Translations under genes and position numbers: made by a program | Notes under the pieces: generated by a model | What the model saw: only the letters and a program-made list of their open reading frames with translations | The model's database searches: none | Told to the model about the DNA's origin: nothing | Shown here: in pieces, positions 51,582-62,155 of the stretch | Numbering within the stretch: position 1 is the stretch's first letter | How the letters are laid out: each line of letters opens with the position of its first letter | NCBI RefSeq assembly: GCF_024181285.1 | Contig: NZ_CP051201.1 | Span: 930,001 to 994,000 of the forward strand | Reading direction: 5' to 3' | DNA: 64,000 nucleotides | Source: Treponema sp. OMZ 790 | GTDB lineage: Bacteria > Spirochaetota > Spirochaetia > Treponematales > Treponemataceae

Positions 51582-53117
51582 CTACTCCCACTCAATCGTA
51601 GCCGGCGGCTTTGAGGTTATGTCGTAGACTATTCTGTTGATGCCGCTTACCTCATTTATGATACGGGAAGAAACCTTGTCCAGTACCTCGTAAGGGATGC
51701 GTACCCAGTCGGCTGTCATAAAATCCGAGGTCTTTACTGCACGCAGGGCGAGGGTATAGTCGTATGTTCTAAAGTCTCCCATAACGCCGACCGTCTTTGT
51801 GGAGGTAAGCACGGCAAAATACTGGCTTAAATCTTTTTTTATGTCTGCCCGTTCAAGTTCGCTTCGCCAGACAGCATCGGCTTCACGCAGAATATCGAGC
51901 TTTTCTTCGGTTATCTCGCCCATGATTCTTATGGCAAGACCGGGGCCGGGGAAGGGTTGGCGGTGTACCAGATAATCGGGGAGGCCGAGCTCCGTGCCTA
52001 ACTTTCTTATTTCGTCCTTAAAGAGAGTTTTTAGAGGTTCAATCAATGACTTAAAACTTATGTGATCGGGAAGGCCTCCTACATTGTGATGGCTCTTTAT
52101 AACGGCAGAACTCTTGGCTCCGCTTTCAACTATATCTGCATAAATTGTGCCTTGGGCAAGGAAGTCCACGGTTCCGATTTTTTTGGCTTCTTCTTCAAAA
52201 ACGCGGATAAACTCTTCACCGATTATCTTGCGTTTTTTTTCGGGATCCGAAACGCCTTTTAGTTTTCCTAAAAAACGGCTTTCCGCATTTACTCGGATAA
52301 AGTTCATCGGAGCATCTCTAAAGGCTGCCTCTACCTCATCTCCCTCGTTTTTGCGCATAAGGCCGTGATCCACAAAGATACAGGTAAGGTTTTTTCCCAC
52401 AGCCTTGTTTAAAAGGGCTGCAAGCACCGAAGAATCTACTCCGCCTGATAGAGCTAAAAGCACCTTGCCGTCACCGACCGTATTTTTTACATCTTTTATT
52501 GCTTCGGCCAAAAAGCTTTTCATGTTCCAATCGCCCTTGGCTCCGCATACATTGTATAAAAAGTTTTTGATTATATTTTGACCTTCTTCGGAATGTTCAA
52601 CCTCGGCATGGAATTGAATACCGTAAAGCTTTTTTTCCTTGTTTGCCATGGCTGCATTTTTTGTGTTTGCCGTTTGAGCTGCCGAGACAAAGCCTTCAGG
52701 CAGACGGGAAACACAGTCTACATGGCTCATCCAAACCGAAGATTTATCCTTTATGTTTTTAAAGAGCGGAAAAGCTGTGTCGAATTTTGTTATGGTTTTG
52801 CCGAATTCTCTTTTTAAGCTTTTTTCGGCCTTTCCGCCGAGGCAATGAGCCATGGCCTGCATACCGTAACAGATGCCTAAAATCGGAATACCTAATTCAA
52901 AAATTTCTTTTGGGGGCAGGGGAGCATTTTCTTCATAAACGCTGTTAGGCCCGCCCGTAAAAATAATACCTATCGGCTTATTTTCTTTTATGTAATCAAG
53001 GGTCTTTGAGGCTCCGACAATATCCGAATAAACATTTAGGTCGCGTACCCGCCTTGCTATGAGCTGATTATATTGACCGCCGAAATCCACAATTAAAATC
53101 TTTTCCGTAATCTTCAT
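51582..53117 (-). CDS. guaA: GMP synthase (glutamine-hydrolysing)
   Basis: ATG 53117 ([23 protein letters not shown]) is the usual GuaA start; in-frame ATGs at 53126 and further up would add a leader. The enzyme converts XMP to GMP. Residues 1-190 are the class I glutaminase with Cys in [10 protein letters not shown] and the His/Glu pair in [12 protein letters not shown]. The PP-loop ATPase has [17 protein letters not shown], and the C-terminal dimer domain ends with [18 protein letters not shown]. It is complete at 511 residues. Confidence 0.96.
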   Translation of the reverse strand: MKITEKILIVDFGGQYNQLIARRVRDLNVYSDIVGASKTLDYIKENKPIGIIFTGGPNSVYEENAPLPPKEIFELGIPILGICYGMQAMAHCLGGKAEKSLKREFGKTITKFDTAFPLFKNIKDKSSVWMSHVDCVSRLPEGFVSAAQTANTKNAAMANKEKKLYGIQFHAEVEHSEEGQNIIKNFLYNVCGAKGDWNMKSFLAEAIKDVKNTVGDGKVLLALSGGVDSSVLAALLNKAVGKNLTCIFVDHGLMRKNEGDEVEAAFRDAPMNFIRVNAESRFLGKLKGVSDPEKKRKIIGEEFIRVFEEEAKKIGTVDFLAQGTIYADIVESGAKSSAVIKSHHNVGGLPDHISFKSLIEPLKTLFKDEIRKLGTELGLPDYLVHRQPFPGPGLAIRIMGEITEEKLDILREADAVWRSELERADIKKDLSQYFAVLTSTKTVGVMGDFRTYDYTLALRAVKTSDFMTADWVRIPYEVLDKVSSRIINEVSGINRIVYDITSKPPATIEWE

Positions 53118-53169
53118 AAGAATCATTTTAGCCGATGAGTCTTTTTTTTTCAAGATGTATATCTTTCAA

Positions 53170-53198
53170 TTGACTTATGATAATGATTGTGTTATACT
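53170..53198 (+). promoter_or_regulatory. sigma70-type promoter for the VOC-pgk unit
   Basis: TTGACT at 53170 and TATACT at 53193 are 17 bp apart, 21 bp before the VOC gene. Confidence 0.75.
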
Positions 53199-53218
53199 TT
53201 TTTTAACGAGGTATAAAA

Positions 53219-53596
53219 ATGTTTTTAAACAGTGTCGCCATCCGCACGGATGAAATGGAAAAATCACTTGAGTTTTATGAAAAAGTGCTCGGATTTACTT
53301 TTAATTATATGATGTCGGCCGCTCCCGGAAAAAGAATTGCCTTTTTGACGGATCCCGACAGCGGAATGAATCTTGAACTTATCAGTCATGAAGTTCCAAA
53401 AGCTCACAACGGCAGCCGCCTTTCTCTTACCGTTCAGGTAGACCAGATAAGCGAGGCTGAAAAATATTTAAAAGCCAATAATGTCCGCATTACGGCTCCT
53501 CCAAGAACCGTAAAGGACGGTAAAAAAATCTTAACCGCAGTAGATCCCAACGGGGTTGAAATAGACTTTATAGAATTTAAAAAAGAAAACGAATAA
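53219..53596 (+). CDS. VOC/glyoxalase-family protein
   Basis: This 125-residue protein has one VOC module pair: [27 protein letters not shown], then MNLELISH and ADP-like [14 protein letters not shown], where the last Glu would be a metal ligand. This resembles lactoylglutathione lyase-like proteins, which remove methylglyoxal. Its position directly before pgk fits a role beside glycolysis, but the substrate is not proved. Confidence 0.85.
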   Translation: MFLNSVAIRTDEMEKSLEFYEKVLGFTFNYMMSAAPGKRIAFLTDPDSGMNLELISHEVPKAHNGSRLSLTVQVDQISEAEKYLKANNVRITAPPRTVKDGKKILTAVDPNGVEIDFIEFKKENE

Positions 53597-53606
53597 AGGA
53601 CTTATT

Positions 53607-54866
53607 ATGATTAAGACTGTAAAAGATATAAACTTAAAAGATAGACGTGTCATAATGCGTGTCGATTTTAATGTTCCGATGAAAGACGGAGTAGTGCAGG
53701 ATGATACCCGAATCAGGGCCGCCCTTCCTACAATAAAATATATACTCGAACAAGGCGCAAGATCTCTTGTTTTGATGAGCCATTTGGGCGATCCTGCAAA
53801 AGATACAAAAAAAGCCAAGGAAAAGGCCGAAAAAGACGGAAAAGCTTTTGATGAAGATGCCTATGTCGCCGGAAAGCACAGGATGAAGCCCGTAGCCGAA
53901 TACTTATCCGATCTTCTCAAACTTCCCGTGGATTTTGCTCCTTCATGCATGGGGCAGCTTGAAAAGGTAAAATCCCTTCCACAAGGCGGGATTTTAATGC
54001 TTGAAAACACCCGCTTCCACAAAGAAGAAACCTCAAAGGAAAAGGCCGAACAGCAAATCTTGGCAAAAGAACTCAGCCTTTACGGAGATGTGTTTGTAAA
54101 TGATGCTTTCGGAACTGCTCACCGCTCCCATGCTTCTACAGCCGAAATTTCGAACTTCCTAAATGTTCGTGTCGCAGGTTTTCTCATGGAAAAAGAAATT
54201 AAATATCTTGAACCCATGTTAAATAATCCTGCAAAGCCGATGACTGCAATTATAGGCGGCGCAAAGGTTTCTTCCAAGATTGCGGTTTTAGAAAGCCTTT
54301 TAAAAAATGCCTCTTCTTTAATAATCGGAGGAGGAATGGCCTATACTTTTTTAAAGGTTCAAGGAAAAAAAATAGGGAAATCCTTGTTTGAAGAGGATTT
54401 TATAGATACGGCTAAAAATCTTCTGGATGAGGCTGAAAAGCAGGGTGTAAAAATAATTTTACCCATCGATCATATATGTTCTGAAACTTTTTCGCCTAAT
54501 GCTGAGGCTGTTCTAATAGATACATCCGATATTCCCGATAATCTTATGGGAATGGATGTAGGACCCAAAACTCTGGCTCTTTATAAAGATATTGTATCTT
54601 CATCAAAGTCTATTGTTTGGAACGGCCCTGTCGGTGTTTTTGAGTTTGAATCCTTTGCAAAGGGAACCGAAGAAACTGCCCGTCTTGTAGCATCCGTAAC
54701 CGAAAAAGGAGCTGTTACAATTGTGGGCGGAGGCGATTCCGTAGCTGCCGTCAACAAATTTAATCTGTCCGATAAGATGAGCCATGTGTCTACCGGAGGC
54801 GGAGCTTCTCTCGAATTCCTTGAAGGGAAAATTCTGCCGGGTATTGCTTGTCTTGACAGTGTATAG
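53607..54866 (+). CDS. pgk: phosphoglycerate kinase
   Basis: This 419-residue glycolytic enzyme makes ATP from 1,3-bisphosphoglycerate. The signature [31 protein letters not shown] opens the protein. [29 protein letters not shown], the [16 protein letters not shown] segment and the nucleotide loop [12 protein letters not shown] follow. Residues about 55-90 contain a Lys/Asp-rich insertion ([20 protein letters not shown]) longer than in the shortest family members. The frame is intact. Confidence 0.96.
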   Translation: MIKTVKDINLKDRRVIMRVDFNVPMKDGVVQDDTRIRAALPTIKYILEQGARSLVLMSHLGDPAKDTKKAKEKAEKDGKAFDEDAYVAGKHRMKPVAEYLSDLLKLPVDFAPSCMGQLEKVKSLPQGGILMLENTRFHKEETSKEKAEQQILAKELSLYGDVFVNDAFGTAHRSHASTAEISNFLNVRVAGFLMEKEIKYLEPMLNNPAKPMTAIIGGAKVSSKIAVLESLLKNASSLIIGGGMAYTFLKVQGKKIGKSLFEEDFIDTAKNLLDEAEKQGVKIILPIDHICSETFSPNAEAVLIDTSDIPDNLMGMDVGPKTLALYKDIVSSSKSIVWNGPVGVFEFESFAKGTEETARLVASVTEKGAVTIVGGGDSVAAVNKFNLSDKMSHVSTGGGASLEFLEGKILPGIACLDSV

Positions 54867-54872
54867 GTTTTA

Positions 54873-55888
54873 ATGAGTTATAAGACGAATAAGAAGCCCT
54901 TTTTTTTGATTTTTCTCTTAAGTTTGCTTTGTCTGAAAGCCTTTTCTGCAGGAGTTTCGGTTACCGATGCTGCAGGAAAGCTAGATCTTGATATTTCGTG
55001 GGATCCTCTTTCGCAAGAATTGATTTTTATGAAAAATAATTCTCAAGTGAGCTGTAAAGTAGGGGAAAGTCTTATAGTATTCGATAACGGAAAAGCCGAA
55101 TTTACATATCCTCCGTATCAAAAAGACGGACTTACCTTCATAAGCGGTGAAATGTATAAAAAACTTGAAACGTTTTTTGCAGTTCCTCAAAAAGAAACAA
55201 AATATAGGGTAGGGGTTATTTTGATAGATCCGGGGCATGGAGGCAAAGATCCCGGTTGCGTCGGTTCATACACCGAAAATAACAAAACAATAGTAGTCCA
55301 TGAAAAAACGGTTGCTTTAAAGGTAAGCCTTGACCTTTACAAGATGTTAAAAAAAGCTTATCCCGATAAAAAAATTCTTTTAACCAGAAATAAAGATGTC
55401 TATCCTACCCTCGAAGACAGGGTAAATATGGCAAATTCCGTAAAACTTAAGAAAAATGAAAGTATTCTCTATGTTTCGGTCCATGTAAATGCTTCTCTTA
55501 ACTCAAGAGCTTCAGGTTTTGAAGTTTGGTATCTTCCGCCTGAATATCGGCGTGAAGTAGTCGATAAAAAAACTGTCCCCAAAGAAATACATTCTATCTT
55601 AAATTCGATGATGGAAGAAGAATTTACAATGGAAAGTATCTTGATGGCTCAAAACATTTTGGACGGGTTGGATGCTCAAATCGGAAAAAGAGTCCGAAAC
55701 GGGGCATACGCGAGAACCAATGGTTTGTGGTAAGGAATGTAAAAATGCCTAGTGTTTTAATCGAGTTGGGTTTTATCAGCAATAAAACGGAAATTAAGCT
55801 TTTAAATTCACCCGACTACTTGAAAAAATGCTCGCTTGGCATATATAATGGACTTTCGGCTTTTATAAGCAATTTTGAAAACAATTAA
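54873..55888 (+). pseudogene. N-acetylmuramoyl-L-alanine amidase, frameshifted near the 3' end
   Basis: This exported Amidase_3 protein has signal peptide ending CLKAFSA. An AMIN-like N-terminal part precedes zinc-site motifs LIDPGHGGKDPG, HEKTVALKVSLDL and VSVHVNASLNSRASGFEVW. The ATG frame stops at 55733 (NGLW), but another frame continues with PSVLIELGFISN (catalytic Glu) and runs to 55888. Adding one A in AGAACC near 55715 joins them (about 338 residues). It either lost its last domain part or carries a sequencing error, and the second is favoured. Confidence 0.85.
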
Positions 55889-55900
55889 TCGGAGTATGGA

Positions 55901-56352
55901 ATGAATTACATAAAAACAAAGATCGTTTTAGCTTTTTTATTACTATTGATAATAGGAACTGTACTTTTACATCTGTTCTAAATAAAAACATGACCGCTAT
56001 GTTTTTTTAAAATTCCATAACAGGTAAGGTAGATACCGAAATACGCTATGTTCCGGTACAAAATATAAAGGAACCCGAAGCCGCTTTTTTTGAAGAATTG
56101 ATGCTCGGTCCCGTAAATCATCATTGTTTTTCCTTTATTCCGGCCGGTTCCAAACTTTTGTCTTGTTTTGTGAAAGAAGGCATTTTATATGCAGATCTGC
56201 CTGCTTCTTTTATTGATGGAATAAAGGAAGAATTGGATTCCGAGGAAATCCGGAAACTTTTGCAAAAAAATATATTTACAAACTGTAAACATTTAAAAGC
56301 TGCCTATATTTTTGCAGAAGGTACCGAGATTTACGAATTATTAAAAAAATAA
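55901..56352 (+). pseudogene. GerMN-domain protein, several frameshifts
   Basis: ATG 55901 with CGGAG upstream codes a signal-anchor (KIVLAFLLLLIIGTVLLHLF). The following coding sense switches frame within 60 bp: one frame gives DRYVF, another GKVDTEIRYVPVQNIKEPEAAFFEELMLGP. The rest, to 56352, is the GerMN fold (PAGSKLLSCFVKEGILYADLPASFID, ending EIYELLKK). Four added bases in homopolymers at about 55976, 55987, 56005 and 56010 restore one frame. GerMN proteins are anchored extracytoplasmic binding domains. Their place beside an amidase is a common pairing. Confidence 0.75.
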
Positions 56353-56374
56353 CGTCAAAAATGAAGAAAAAGTG

Positions 56375-56402
56375 TTGACAAAATTGAATTATTACGTATA
56401 CT
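56375..56402 (+). promoter_or_regulatory. sigma70-type promoter of flaA
   Basis: TTGACA at 56375 and TATACT at 56397 are 16 bp apart, with AAAGGAG before the ATG at 56447. Confidence 0.78.
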
Positions 56403-56446
56403 TATAGTAACAGGGCATAAATTAAGTGCATAAAAGGAGTTTTTGA

Positions 56447-57496
56447 ATGAAAAAAACATTTATACTTGTAGCTATGGCATTCCTTTTGATGGGTGCCGTT
56501 GCGGTTGCTGAAGAAGCGATTATTATTGATTTCGCGCTGTTGAATGCCGATATCATTGCAAATGATGCAGGCAAGATGACTCAAAACCGACGAACCGTTA
56601 TGGATTACGGTCAAGCTGCCGGTGCCTCTTACACTGAGGAACAAAAAGCTTTGATGAGATCATCTTTGGCCATTGAGCAGTGGGAAGTAAAATTAAATTC
56701 TTCTGCTAGGAACCCTCTTTCTGTTGCTACTTCAACAGTTAAAGAAGCTGAAGTAAGAGCTGAAGGCGATAAATTCGCAGGTCAGAAGTTGATGGGTGTA
56801 CGCATCTTGTTCCCGACTTGGACAAACAATGCCAATGCAGAAATTAGACCCGGATTTTTAATTCCTGCTTACGAAAAAATGGCTCAAGTTGACGATCAGG
56901 GTAACTTACAGGAACCCACTGAAGAGGATAAGGCTTCAGGAAAATCAAGATTTGAAGAAGGCTACGGTGTTGTTCGAAATACCGGCGTTATCAAATCAAT
57001 TGCCGTAAATACTTATGGTATGAACTTCCCCCATGGTCTTTATGTTCTTCTCAGAGATCAGAACAACGAAGTAAAAAGATACTTCATGGGTTATCTTTTG
57101 TTTGACGGTTGGAAAGAGCTCGTTTGGAACAACCCTGCCTATATTGCACATGTAAAGGCCAGAGAGTTGAGACTTTATCCTGTTTATCCTGTTTCTCTTC
57201 CCCATGTTGCTTTCGAAGGTTTCTTAATTACCAGAGATGCAGCTCATGACGGAGGCGATGCTATCGCATACTTCAAAGATGTTAAAATCATTTATGACAA
57301 AGCAGTATTGACAACAGTACGTGACTTTGCTGATGAAGATCTTTGGGGTATTCAGACCGAAAGAGAAATGAAACGAAAGAAGATTGAAGTTGAAAAATTC
57401 GGACATGTTCAGGTTTTAAGATTCCTCGAACAAGAGAAACTTGCTACCGAAGAAGGTTTTACACCCTCTGAAGGTTCCGAAAAGAAACAACAATAA
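56447..57496 (+). CDS. flaA: flagellar filament outer layer protein FlaA
   Basis: This 349-residue sheath protein of the spirochaete periplasmic flagellum is exported by a Sec signal peptide (MKKTFILVAMAFLLMGAVAVA). FlaA coats the FlaB core. Features include EVKLNSSARNPLSVATSTVKEAEV, GVRILFPTWTNNANAEIRPGF, GYGVVRNTGVIKSIAVNTYGMNFPHGLYVLLRDQ and HVQVLRFLEQEKLA near the end. Length and content are standard. It is intact despite lying in the frameshift-rich stretch, and it stands alone with promoter and terminator. Confidence 0.95.
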   Translation: MKKTFILVAMAFLLMGAVAVAEEAIIIDFALLNADIIANDAGKMTQNRRTVMDYGQAAGASYTEEQKALMRSSLAIEQWEVKLNSSARNPLSVATSTVKEAEVRAEGDKFAGQKLMGVRILFPTWTNNANAEIRPGFLIPAYEKMAQVDDQGNLQEPTEEDKASGKSRFEEGYGVVRNTGVIKSIAVNTYGMNFPHGLYVLLRDQNNEVKRYFMGYLLFDGWKELVWNNPAYIAHVKARELRLYPVYPVSLPHVAFEGFLITRDAAHDGGDAIAYFKDVKIIYDKAVLTTVRDFADEDLWGIQTEREMKRKKIEVEKFGHVQVLRFLEQEKLATEEGFTPSEGSEKKQQ

Positions 57497-57517
57497 GTTT
57501 TAAAAATTAGCATAAGC

Positions 57518-57548
57518 GGTCGAGATAATGACTCGGCCGCTTTTGTTT
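57518..57548 (+). terminator. terminator after flaA
   Basis: GCGGTCGAG and CTCGGCCGC pair (one G-T) across ATAATGA and are followed by TTTTGTTT. Confidence 0.82.
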
Positions 57549-57574
57549 GATGTCCTGTTAGGTTTTACCAAAAT

Positions 57575-58799
57575 ATGTTGTCTGAAGATATTCCTTGGCT
57601 CCCTAAAAAAGAGAAATTGAGGGAGATGTATTCTTCTTATGTGCCTCATTTAAATGTTTTGATAGTGCGCATAGAAGAGTTTTGCGTTCTATTGTTAAAA
57701 TAGCTTCTGCACCCACATATAAGACAAGGGTAAAAGTTTTAACAGTTATTATCTGAAACTGTTGAAATTTCCGCCCAAAAGTGATACGTCCGATTTACCT
57801 GTCCTCACAGATATTATGGGGGTCAGGATCATATGTCCTTTTTTACAGGATATAAATGAAGTTGAAACTATTTTACTAAAGAAATTTAAAGTAATAGAAG
57901 TAGAGCGCAAAGGTTCGGAAAGGACTTTAGAGAATTCGGATATGAATCTGTTCATTTTTGCTCGAAATACCCGAGGATTTAAGGTAGGCCTTGTATTACC
58001 TAAAATTTAATCTTTGAAATCCAGCTTAGAACAATTCTTCAAGATGCTTGGGCAGAGGTTGAACATGAGCTGGTATATAAGTCGGAGTTTTCTCCCTTTG
58101 ATCAACCCCTAAAAAGAAAGCTTGCTTCGATAAACGCAAGTTTGAGTTTGGCTGATATTATTTTTCAGGAAATTCGCGATTATCAAAACAAGCTTAATAC
58201 TGAACTTGAAAAGAGACGCTTTGAATTTTATTCGATGGCTGACGAATATACGGCAAAGGTTTTGCCTGAAACCGATATTGTTCAGCATGATAATTTAGAG
58301 CATAGCGGAGAATTGAAGGTTGCCGAAACAATAGACGATTTGATTTTGGCCGCGATTGAAGCCCATAATCAAAATCTTTTGATAAGGCAGAAAAAATTAT
58401 ACAAAAATAATCGAGCAAAACCCGAATGATGTTGTCCTTTCGGTCGTATTTAAGCATAGGGGAATGGCGTATTTTGCTCAAGCTGACTATGAAGATGCTT
58501 ATAAAGATTTTTTGCAGAGTTGTAAATACAATCCTGCTAACTTTCGATCTCTTTACTATGTAGGAATAGCTTTAACTCTCTTAAATAGAGATGATGAAGC
58601 TATCGAGTATTTTACAAAATCGCTTGAAATCAATAAGTTTCAAGCTCATGTTTATTTTAGGCGAGCATTGTCCTATTTTAAATTGGCCTTGTATCCTGAA
58701 GCTGCCAAAGATTTAGATTCCGCCTCGGATCTTGGCTTGGCTGAAGAAGATGCAAAAAAATTGCGCATAGCTATTGCAAAAAAAATTGATATGGTGTAA
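57575..58799 (+). pseudogene. RelA/SpoT-type alarmone synthetase with C-terminal TPR, many frameshifts
   Basis: The pieces of a (p)ppGpp synthetase domain appear in order in different frames: LREMYSSYVPHLNV, RSIVKIASAPTYKTRVK, LPVLTDIMGVRIICPF, FGYESVHFLLEIPEDLR, then EIQLRTILQDAWAEVEHELVYK and an intact helical stretch to 58429. The last 112 residues (58464-58799) are TPR-like (AQADYEDAYKDFLQSCKYNPANFRSLYYVGIAL). No N-terminal HD hydrolase domain precedes it. About eight single-base additions in homopolymers join all parts into roughly 410 residues. An active gene hidden by errors is more likely than decay. Confidence 0.82.
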
Positions 58800-58865
58800 T
58801 CTAAGCGGCTGTATTATGTCATATACAATAACTATAGTTTTAAATTAATTACGGAGGTACCTTAA

Positions 58866-59135
58866 ATGAAAAATCGATCTGCGATTAAAAGACATAACCA
58901 GAGTGAAGTTCGCCGAATGCGAAACCGCTCTGCAAAGAGTGAAGTACGTACAACAGCAAGAAAGTATACTGAGGCTGTTCATGCCGCTAATGCAGAAACT
59001 GCCGCAGCCTTACTTCGCGAGCTTTCCAGTCAGCTTGATTCGGCAGCCAGAAAGGGAATTTTAACAAAGAATTCGGCAGCCCGCAAAAAGTCAAGAATGC
59101 AGCTCTTGTATAATGCTTCATTTGCAGCAAAATAA
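58866..59135 (+). CDS. rpsT: ribosomal protein bS20
   Basis: This 89-residue small-subunit protein, all helical and basic, starts MKNRSAIKRHNQSEVRRMRNRSAKS with a GGAGG upstream. The C-terminal LDSAARKGILTKNSAARKKSRM is the family signature. Intact. Confidence 0.96.
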   Translation: MKNRSAIKRHNQSEVRRMRNRSAKSEVRTTARKYTEAVHAANAETAAALLRELSSQLDSAARKGILTKNSAARKKSRMQLLYNASFAAK

Positions 59136-59195
59136 AAATGAAGGAAAACCGCAAAACCTATCCGGTATTGCGGTATTTTTTTATAATTTAAAAAG

Positions 59196-59507
59196 ATGAA
59201 AAAAAAACTGTCGAAGGTAGACATAATAGATTCCGTTTATAGAAATAATCCTCAATATCAACTTAAGCAGATTACAGGTATAACAAATCTGTTTTTGGAG
59301 GAATTGTCTCTTCTTTTGAAAAAGGGAACTCCCATAGAAATACGAGGTTTAGGTTCTTTTGATTTTGTGGTTTTACACGGAAAAAAAAATGCCCGAAATC
59401 CTAAAACAGGAGAAAGAGTTTTGACCGCTGACAGGTGTAAAATAAGGTTTAAGCCGGGAAAAGAACTTAAAGAGGCTCTCCTTAAATTAAATACAAAAGA
59501 GTTTTAG
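59196..59507 (+). CDS. hup: HU/IHF-type DNA-binding protein
   Basis: This 103-residue nucleoid protein starts KKKLSKVDIIDSVYRNNPQY and has the beta-arm signature EIRGLGSFDFVVLHGKKNARNPKTGERV. The arm Pro lies in RNPKTG. It bends DNA and compacts the chromosome. The N-terminus is slightly longer than in standard HU. It is followed 4 bp later by the lnt gene. Confidence 0.92.
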   Translation: MKKKLSKVDIIDSVYRNNPQYQLKQITGITNLFLEELSLLLKKGTPIEIRGLGSFDFVVLHGKKNARNPKTGERVLTADRCKIRFKPGKELKEALLKLNTKEF

Positions 59508-59511
59508 GATA

Positions 59512-61142
59512 ATGAAAAATAAACACATTTCTTTTTTTATAAATCTTTTACTCGCCCTTTTTGGAGCTATTCTCTTTGCCCTATCTCATCCCAATTATTT
59601 ATGCTTAAACGGATTCAGTTTTTTAGCTTACATAGCCCTTATTCCGTTTTTTTTATTGATTAAAAGAACCCGTCTTAAATTTTTCATTTTTGGGGAGCAT
59701 TTTCGGGAGCTCTTTCATATTTTATTTTTAATTTTTGGATAATGTTTTTCATCCTATTGCGATTTATGTAATTATTGCAAAATACTCCGTAATGTATTCG
59801 ATTTTATTTTTTATGTTAAAATAATCGATTCTTATCTTCCGAAATACGGTTTTATTTTTCAAACGATAGTATGGGTGTCCTTTGAGTATCTAAGTACTTT
59901 AGGCTTTTTGGGTTATTGTTACGGTATAATGGGCTATAGTCAATGGCGCTTTTCCGTCTTAATCAGAGTATCTTCCATATTTGGAGTTTGGGGAATTTCT
60001 TTTTTGGTTATTTTCTTTTCAGCTTGTACGGCTGCAATAATTTTTGATTTTTTTAAAGAAAGAAAGGTTTGGCCGGTTTTTAAAAAATATAACTTGCCTA
60101 TGATGATTTGGCTGGGAACATTTTTCGCTTTTATTTTATACGGAATTTTTACAAAGATAAATCTTTCAGAAATTCCAAAAACAAAGATTGCTCTTGTCCA
60201 GCCTAATAGAGACCCATGGCTTGGAAATTTGGAAGTTTATAGAAATAATTATGAAGAACTGAAAGATTTATCTGAAAAAGCCATAAAAAATTTTCCTGAT
60301 TTGGAATTAGTAGTTTGGCCGGAAACTGCTTTTATTCCCATGATAAGATGGCATTATAAATACACCTCAACCTCTAATCCCAATTCTCTTTTGGTGCGGG
60401 AATTACTGCATTTTTTGGATAATCAAAAAGTTTCTTTTTTAATAGGAAATGATGAAGGTGTTTTGGATAAAAAATTTTTAGATAACAATTTTGATGATCT
60501 TGAAGATAAGAGGCTTGACTATAATGCTGCCTTACTCTTTACTCCAAAAAAAAATGTTTTACCTCCTGAGCCTCAAGTATACCGAAAAGACACTTGGTTC
60601 CGTTTACGGAACATTTTCCTTATCAAAAACTTTTCCCGGTATTTATCGATTCTTAAAGAAAATGATACTCATTTTGGGAAAAAGGAGATAAAGCAAATCT
60701 TCTTGAGTTTAATCATTTAAAAATCGGAGTGCCAATTTGTTTTGAGGATACCTTCGGCTATATTTCAAGGGATTTTTCAAAAAACGGTGCAAATATCATA
60801 ATTAATCTTACAAATGATGCTTGGGCAAGAAGCCTTGTAAGCCAATACCAGCATTTGGCTATGGCCGTTTTTAGATCTGCGGAAAATCGCATACCCGTAT
60901 TGCGGGCTGCAAGTTCCGGTCAAACGGCTTTTATCGATCAAAACGGCAGCATAAAAAAAATGGCGGCTCCGTTTACAAAGGACATTTTAATTGCAGATGT
61001 ACCCGTCTTGACAGAAGGATATAAAACGGTTTACTCTTATTTTGGTGATTTTTTCGGAGTATTTTGCACAATAGGTTCAATTATGATTTTGTGCTTTATC
61101 ATAGTGAATAAATTTATCGAGAAAAATTCGGAGGTTAAATGA
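59512..61142 (+). pseudogene. lnt: apolipoprotein N-acyltransferase, frameshifted
   Basis: Lnt N-acylates lipoproteins in the inner membrane. The start to 59742 encodes membrane helices (FINLLLALFGAILFALSHPNYLCLNGFS), continued out of frame by GAFSGALSYFIFNFW and HPIAIYVIIAKYSVMYSILFFML. From 59875 come FEYLSTLGFLGYCYGIMGYSQ and the nitrilase-like domain: WPETAFIPM (catalytic Glu), the HLVPFTE block lying in another frame at about 60590-60640, and PICFEDTFG with the catalytic Cys after 60729. About seven missing homopolymer bases restore one frame. Because Lnt is needed in many diderms, sequence error is favoured. Confidence 0.85.
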
Positions 61143-61555
61143 AACGGAATAATAAATATAAAGAAAAGAATGTGACGGTTTTAGGTAAAGAAACCGTTTT
61201 TGACGGAGTGATGAAATTTTCTGAAAGTTTGCAAATTGAAGGTAAATTTATCGGTGCCATAGATTCTCAAGGTTCTTTACATGTGTCAAAAAGTGCCGAT
61301 TGCAGAGTTCAGTATGTAAAGGCTGCTTCTATTACCGTTGAAGGCTCTGTTGTCGGGTCCCTTTCTGCTGCCGATAAAGTTGATTTAAAATCCGGATGTT
61401 CCGTTAAAGGCGATATTACAGCCGGGAAGTTAAGAATAGCCGACAAGGTTTCTTTTGAGGGCTCTGTCAGAATGATTAAAAATACCGGTGTTCCCGAAAA
61501 AAACTTTTTTTCGATAAAGTCGGAGCAGCTTAAAGAACAGCTTAGCCGTCAATAA
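61139..61555 (+). CDS. bactofilin
   Basis: This 138-residue bactofilin/DUF583 protein forms polymers that organise the cell envelope. It has the right-handed beta-helix repeats FDGVMKFSESLQIEGKFIGAIDSQGSLHVSKSADCRV, GSVVGSLSAADKVDLKSGCSVKGDITAGKLRIADKVSFEG. Charged tails flank the core as usual. It overlaps lnt by 4 bp. Confidence 0.92.
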   Translation: MKRNNKYKEKNVTVLGKETVFDGVMKFSESLQIEGKFIGAIDSQGSLHVSKSADCRVQYVKAASITVEGSVVGSLSAADKVDLKSGCSVKGDITAGKLRIADKVSFEGSVRMIKNTGVPEKNFFSIKSEQLKEQLSRQ

Positions 61556-61581
61556 TTTAAAAGCTTTTAAGGTAAAGCTGA

Positions 61582-62139
61582 GTGATTGATTTTGAACTTG
61601 TAAAAAAAGTTTTTTTTGTTCTAAAAGAAAGAGACATAAAACTTATAACCTGCGAATCATTGACCGGAGGTTTAATATCTTCGGAGTTTACAAAAATTCC
61701 GGGTGCGTCCGAAGTTCTTTGGGGCGGCTATGTGGTATATACGCCTCAGGCAAAAATTGAACTTTTAGATGTAGACCCTATGATTTTAAAAAACTTCGGC
61801 CTTGTGAGTGCTCAAACCGTAGAAGCCATGAACTTGGGAGCCGTTAATACGTTTTTAGCGGCTTCTTCCGCTCCGATTTCTGTAGTTTCTATTGCCGTAA
61901 GCGGAGCGGCCGGCCCTTCGAGTCTTGAAGGCCATCCGGCCGGAACTGTATATGTGTCTTCTGCTCTTTTTGATTCTAAAAACTTGAATTTTAAAATTCA
62001 AAACGGTTTAAAAAAAGTCGAAAAATCTTCTCTTTTATTTGATACTCATTTTTATAAATTTTCGGGTTCAAGGGATGAGGTGAGAGAACAAACTTTAAAT
62101 AAAGCTTTTTTACATGTTCTATCATTGATAAAAAATTGA
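61582..62139 (+). CDS. pncC: CinA C-terminal-type nicotinamide-nucleotide amidase
   Basis: GTG 61582 follows AAGG. The 185-residue stand-alone CinA_C domain has CESLTGGLISSEFTKIPGASEVLWGGYVVYTPQAKIELL, then VSIAVSGAAGPSSLEGHPAGTVYV. The Ser/Lys of these segments act in deamidating NMN to NaMN for NAD recycling. This fits with the NadD enzyme elsewhere in the window. Intact. Confidence 0.88.
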   Translation: MIDFELVKKVFFVLKERDIKLITCESLTGGLISSEFTKIPGASEVLWGGYVVYTPQAKIELLDVDPMILKNFGLVSAQTVEAMNLGAVNTFLAASSAPISVVSIAVSGAAGPSSLEGHPAGTVYVSSALFDSKNLNFKIQNGLKKVEKSSLLFDTHFYKFSGSRDEVREQTLNKAFLHVLSLIKN

Positions 62140-62155
62140 TAATCATACACAAGTT

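Noticed and set aside
55700..58430. Programmed ribosomal frameshifting as the cause of the broken genes
   Set aside because: Breaks occur in many unrelated genes at ordinary short runs without slippery heptamers plus structures; undercalled bases explain them more simply.
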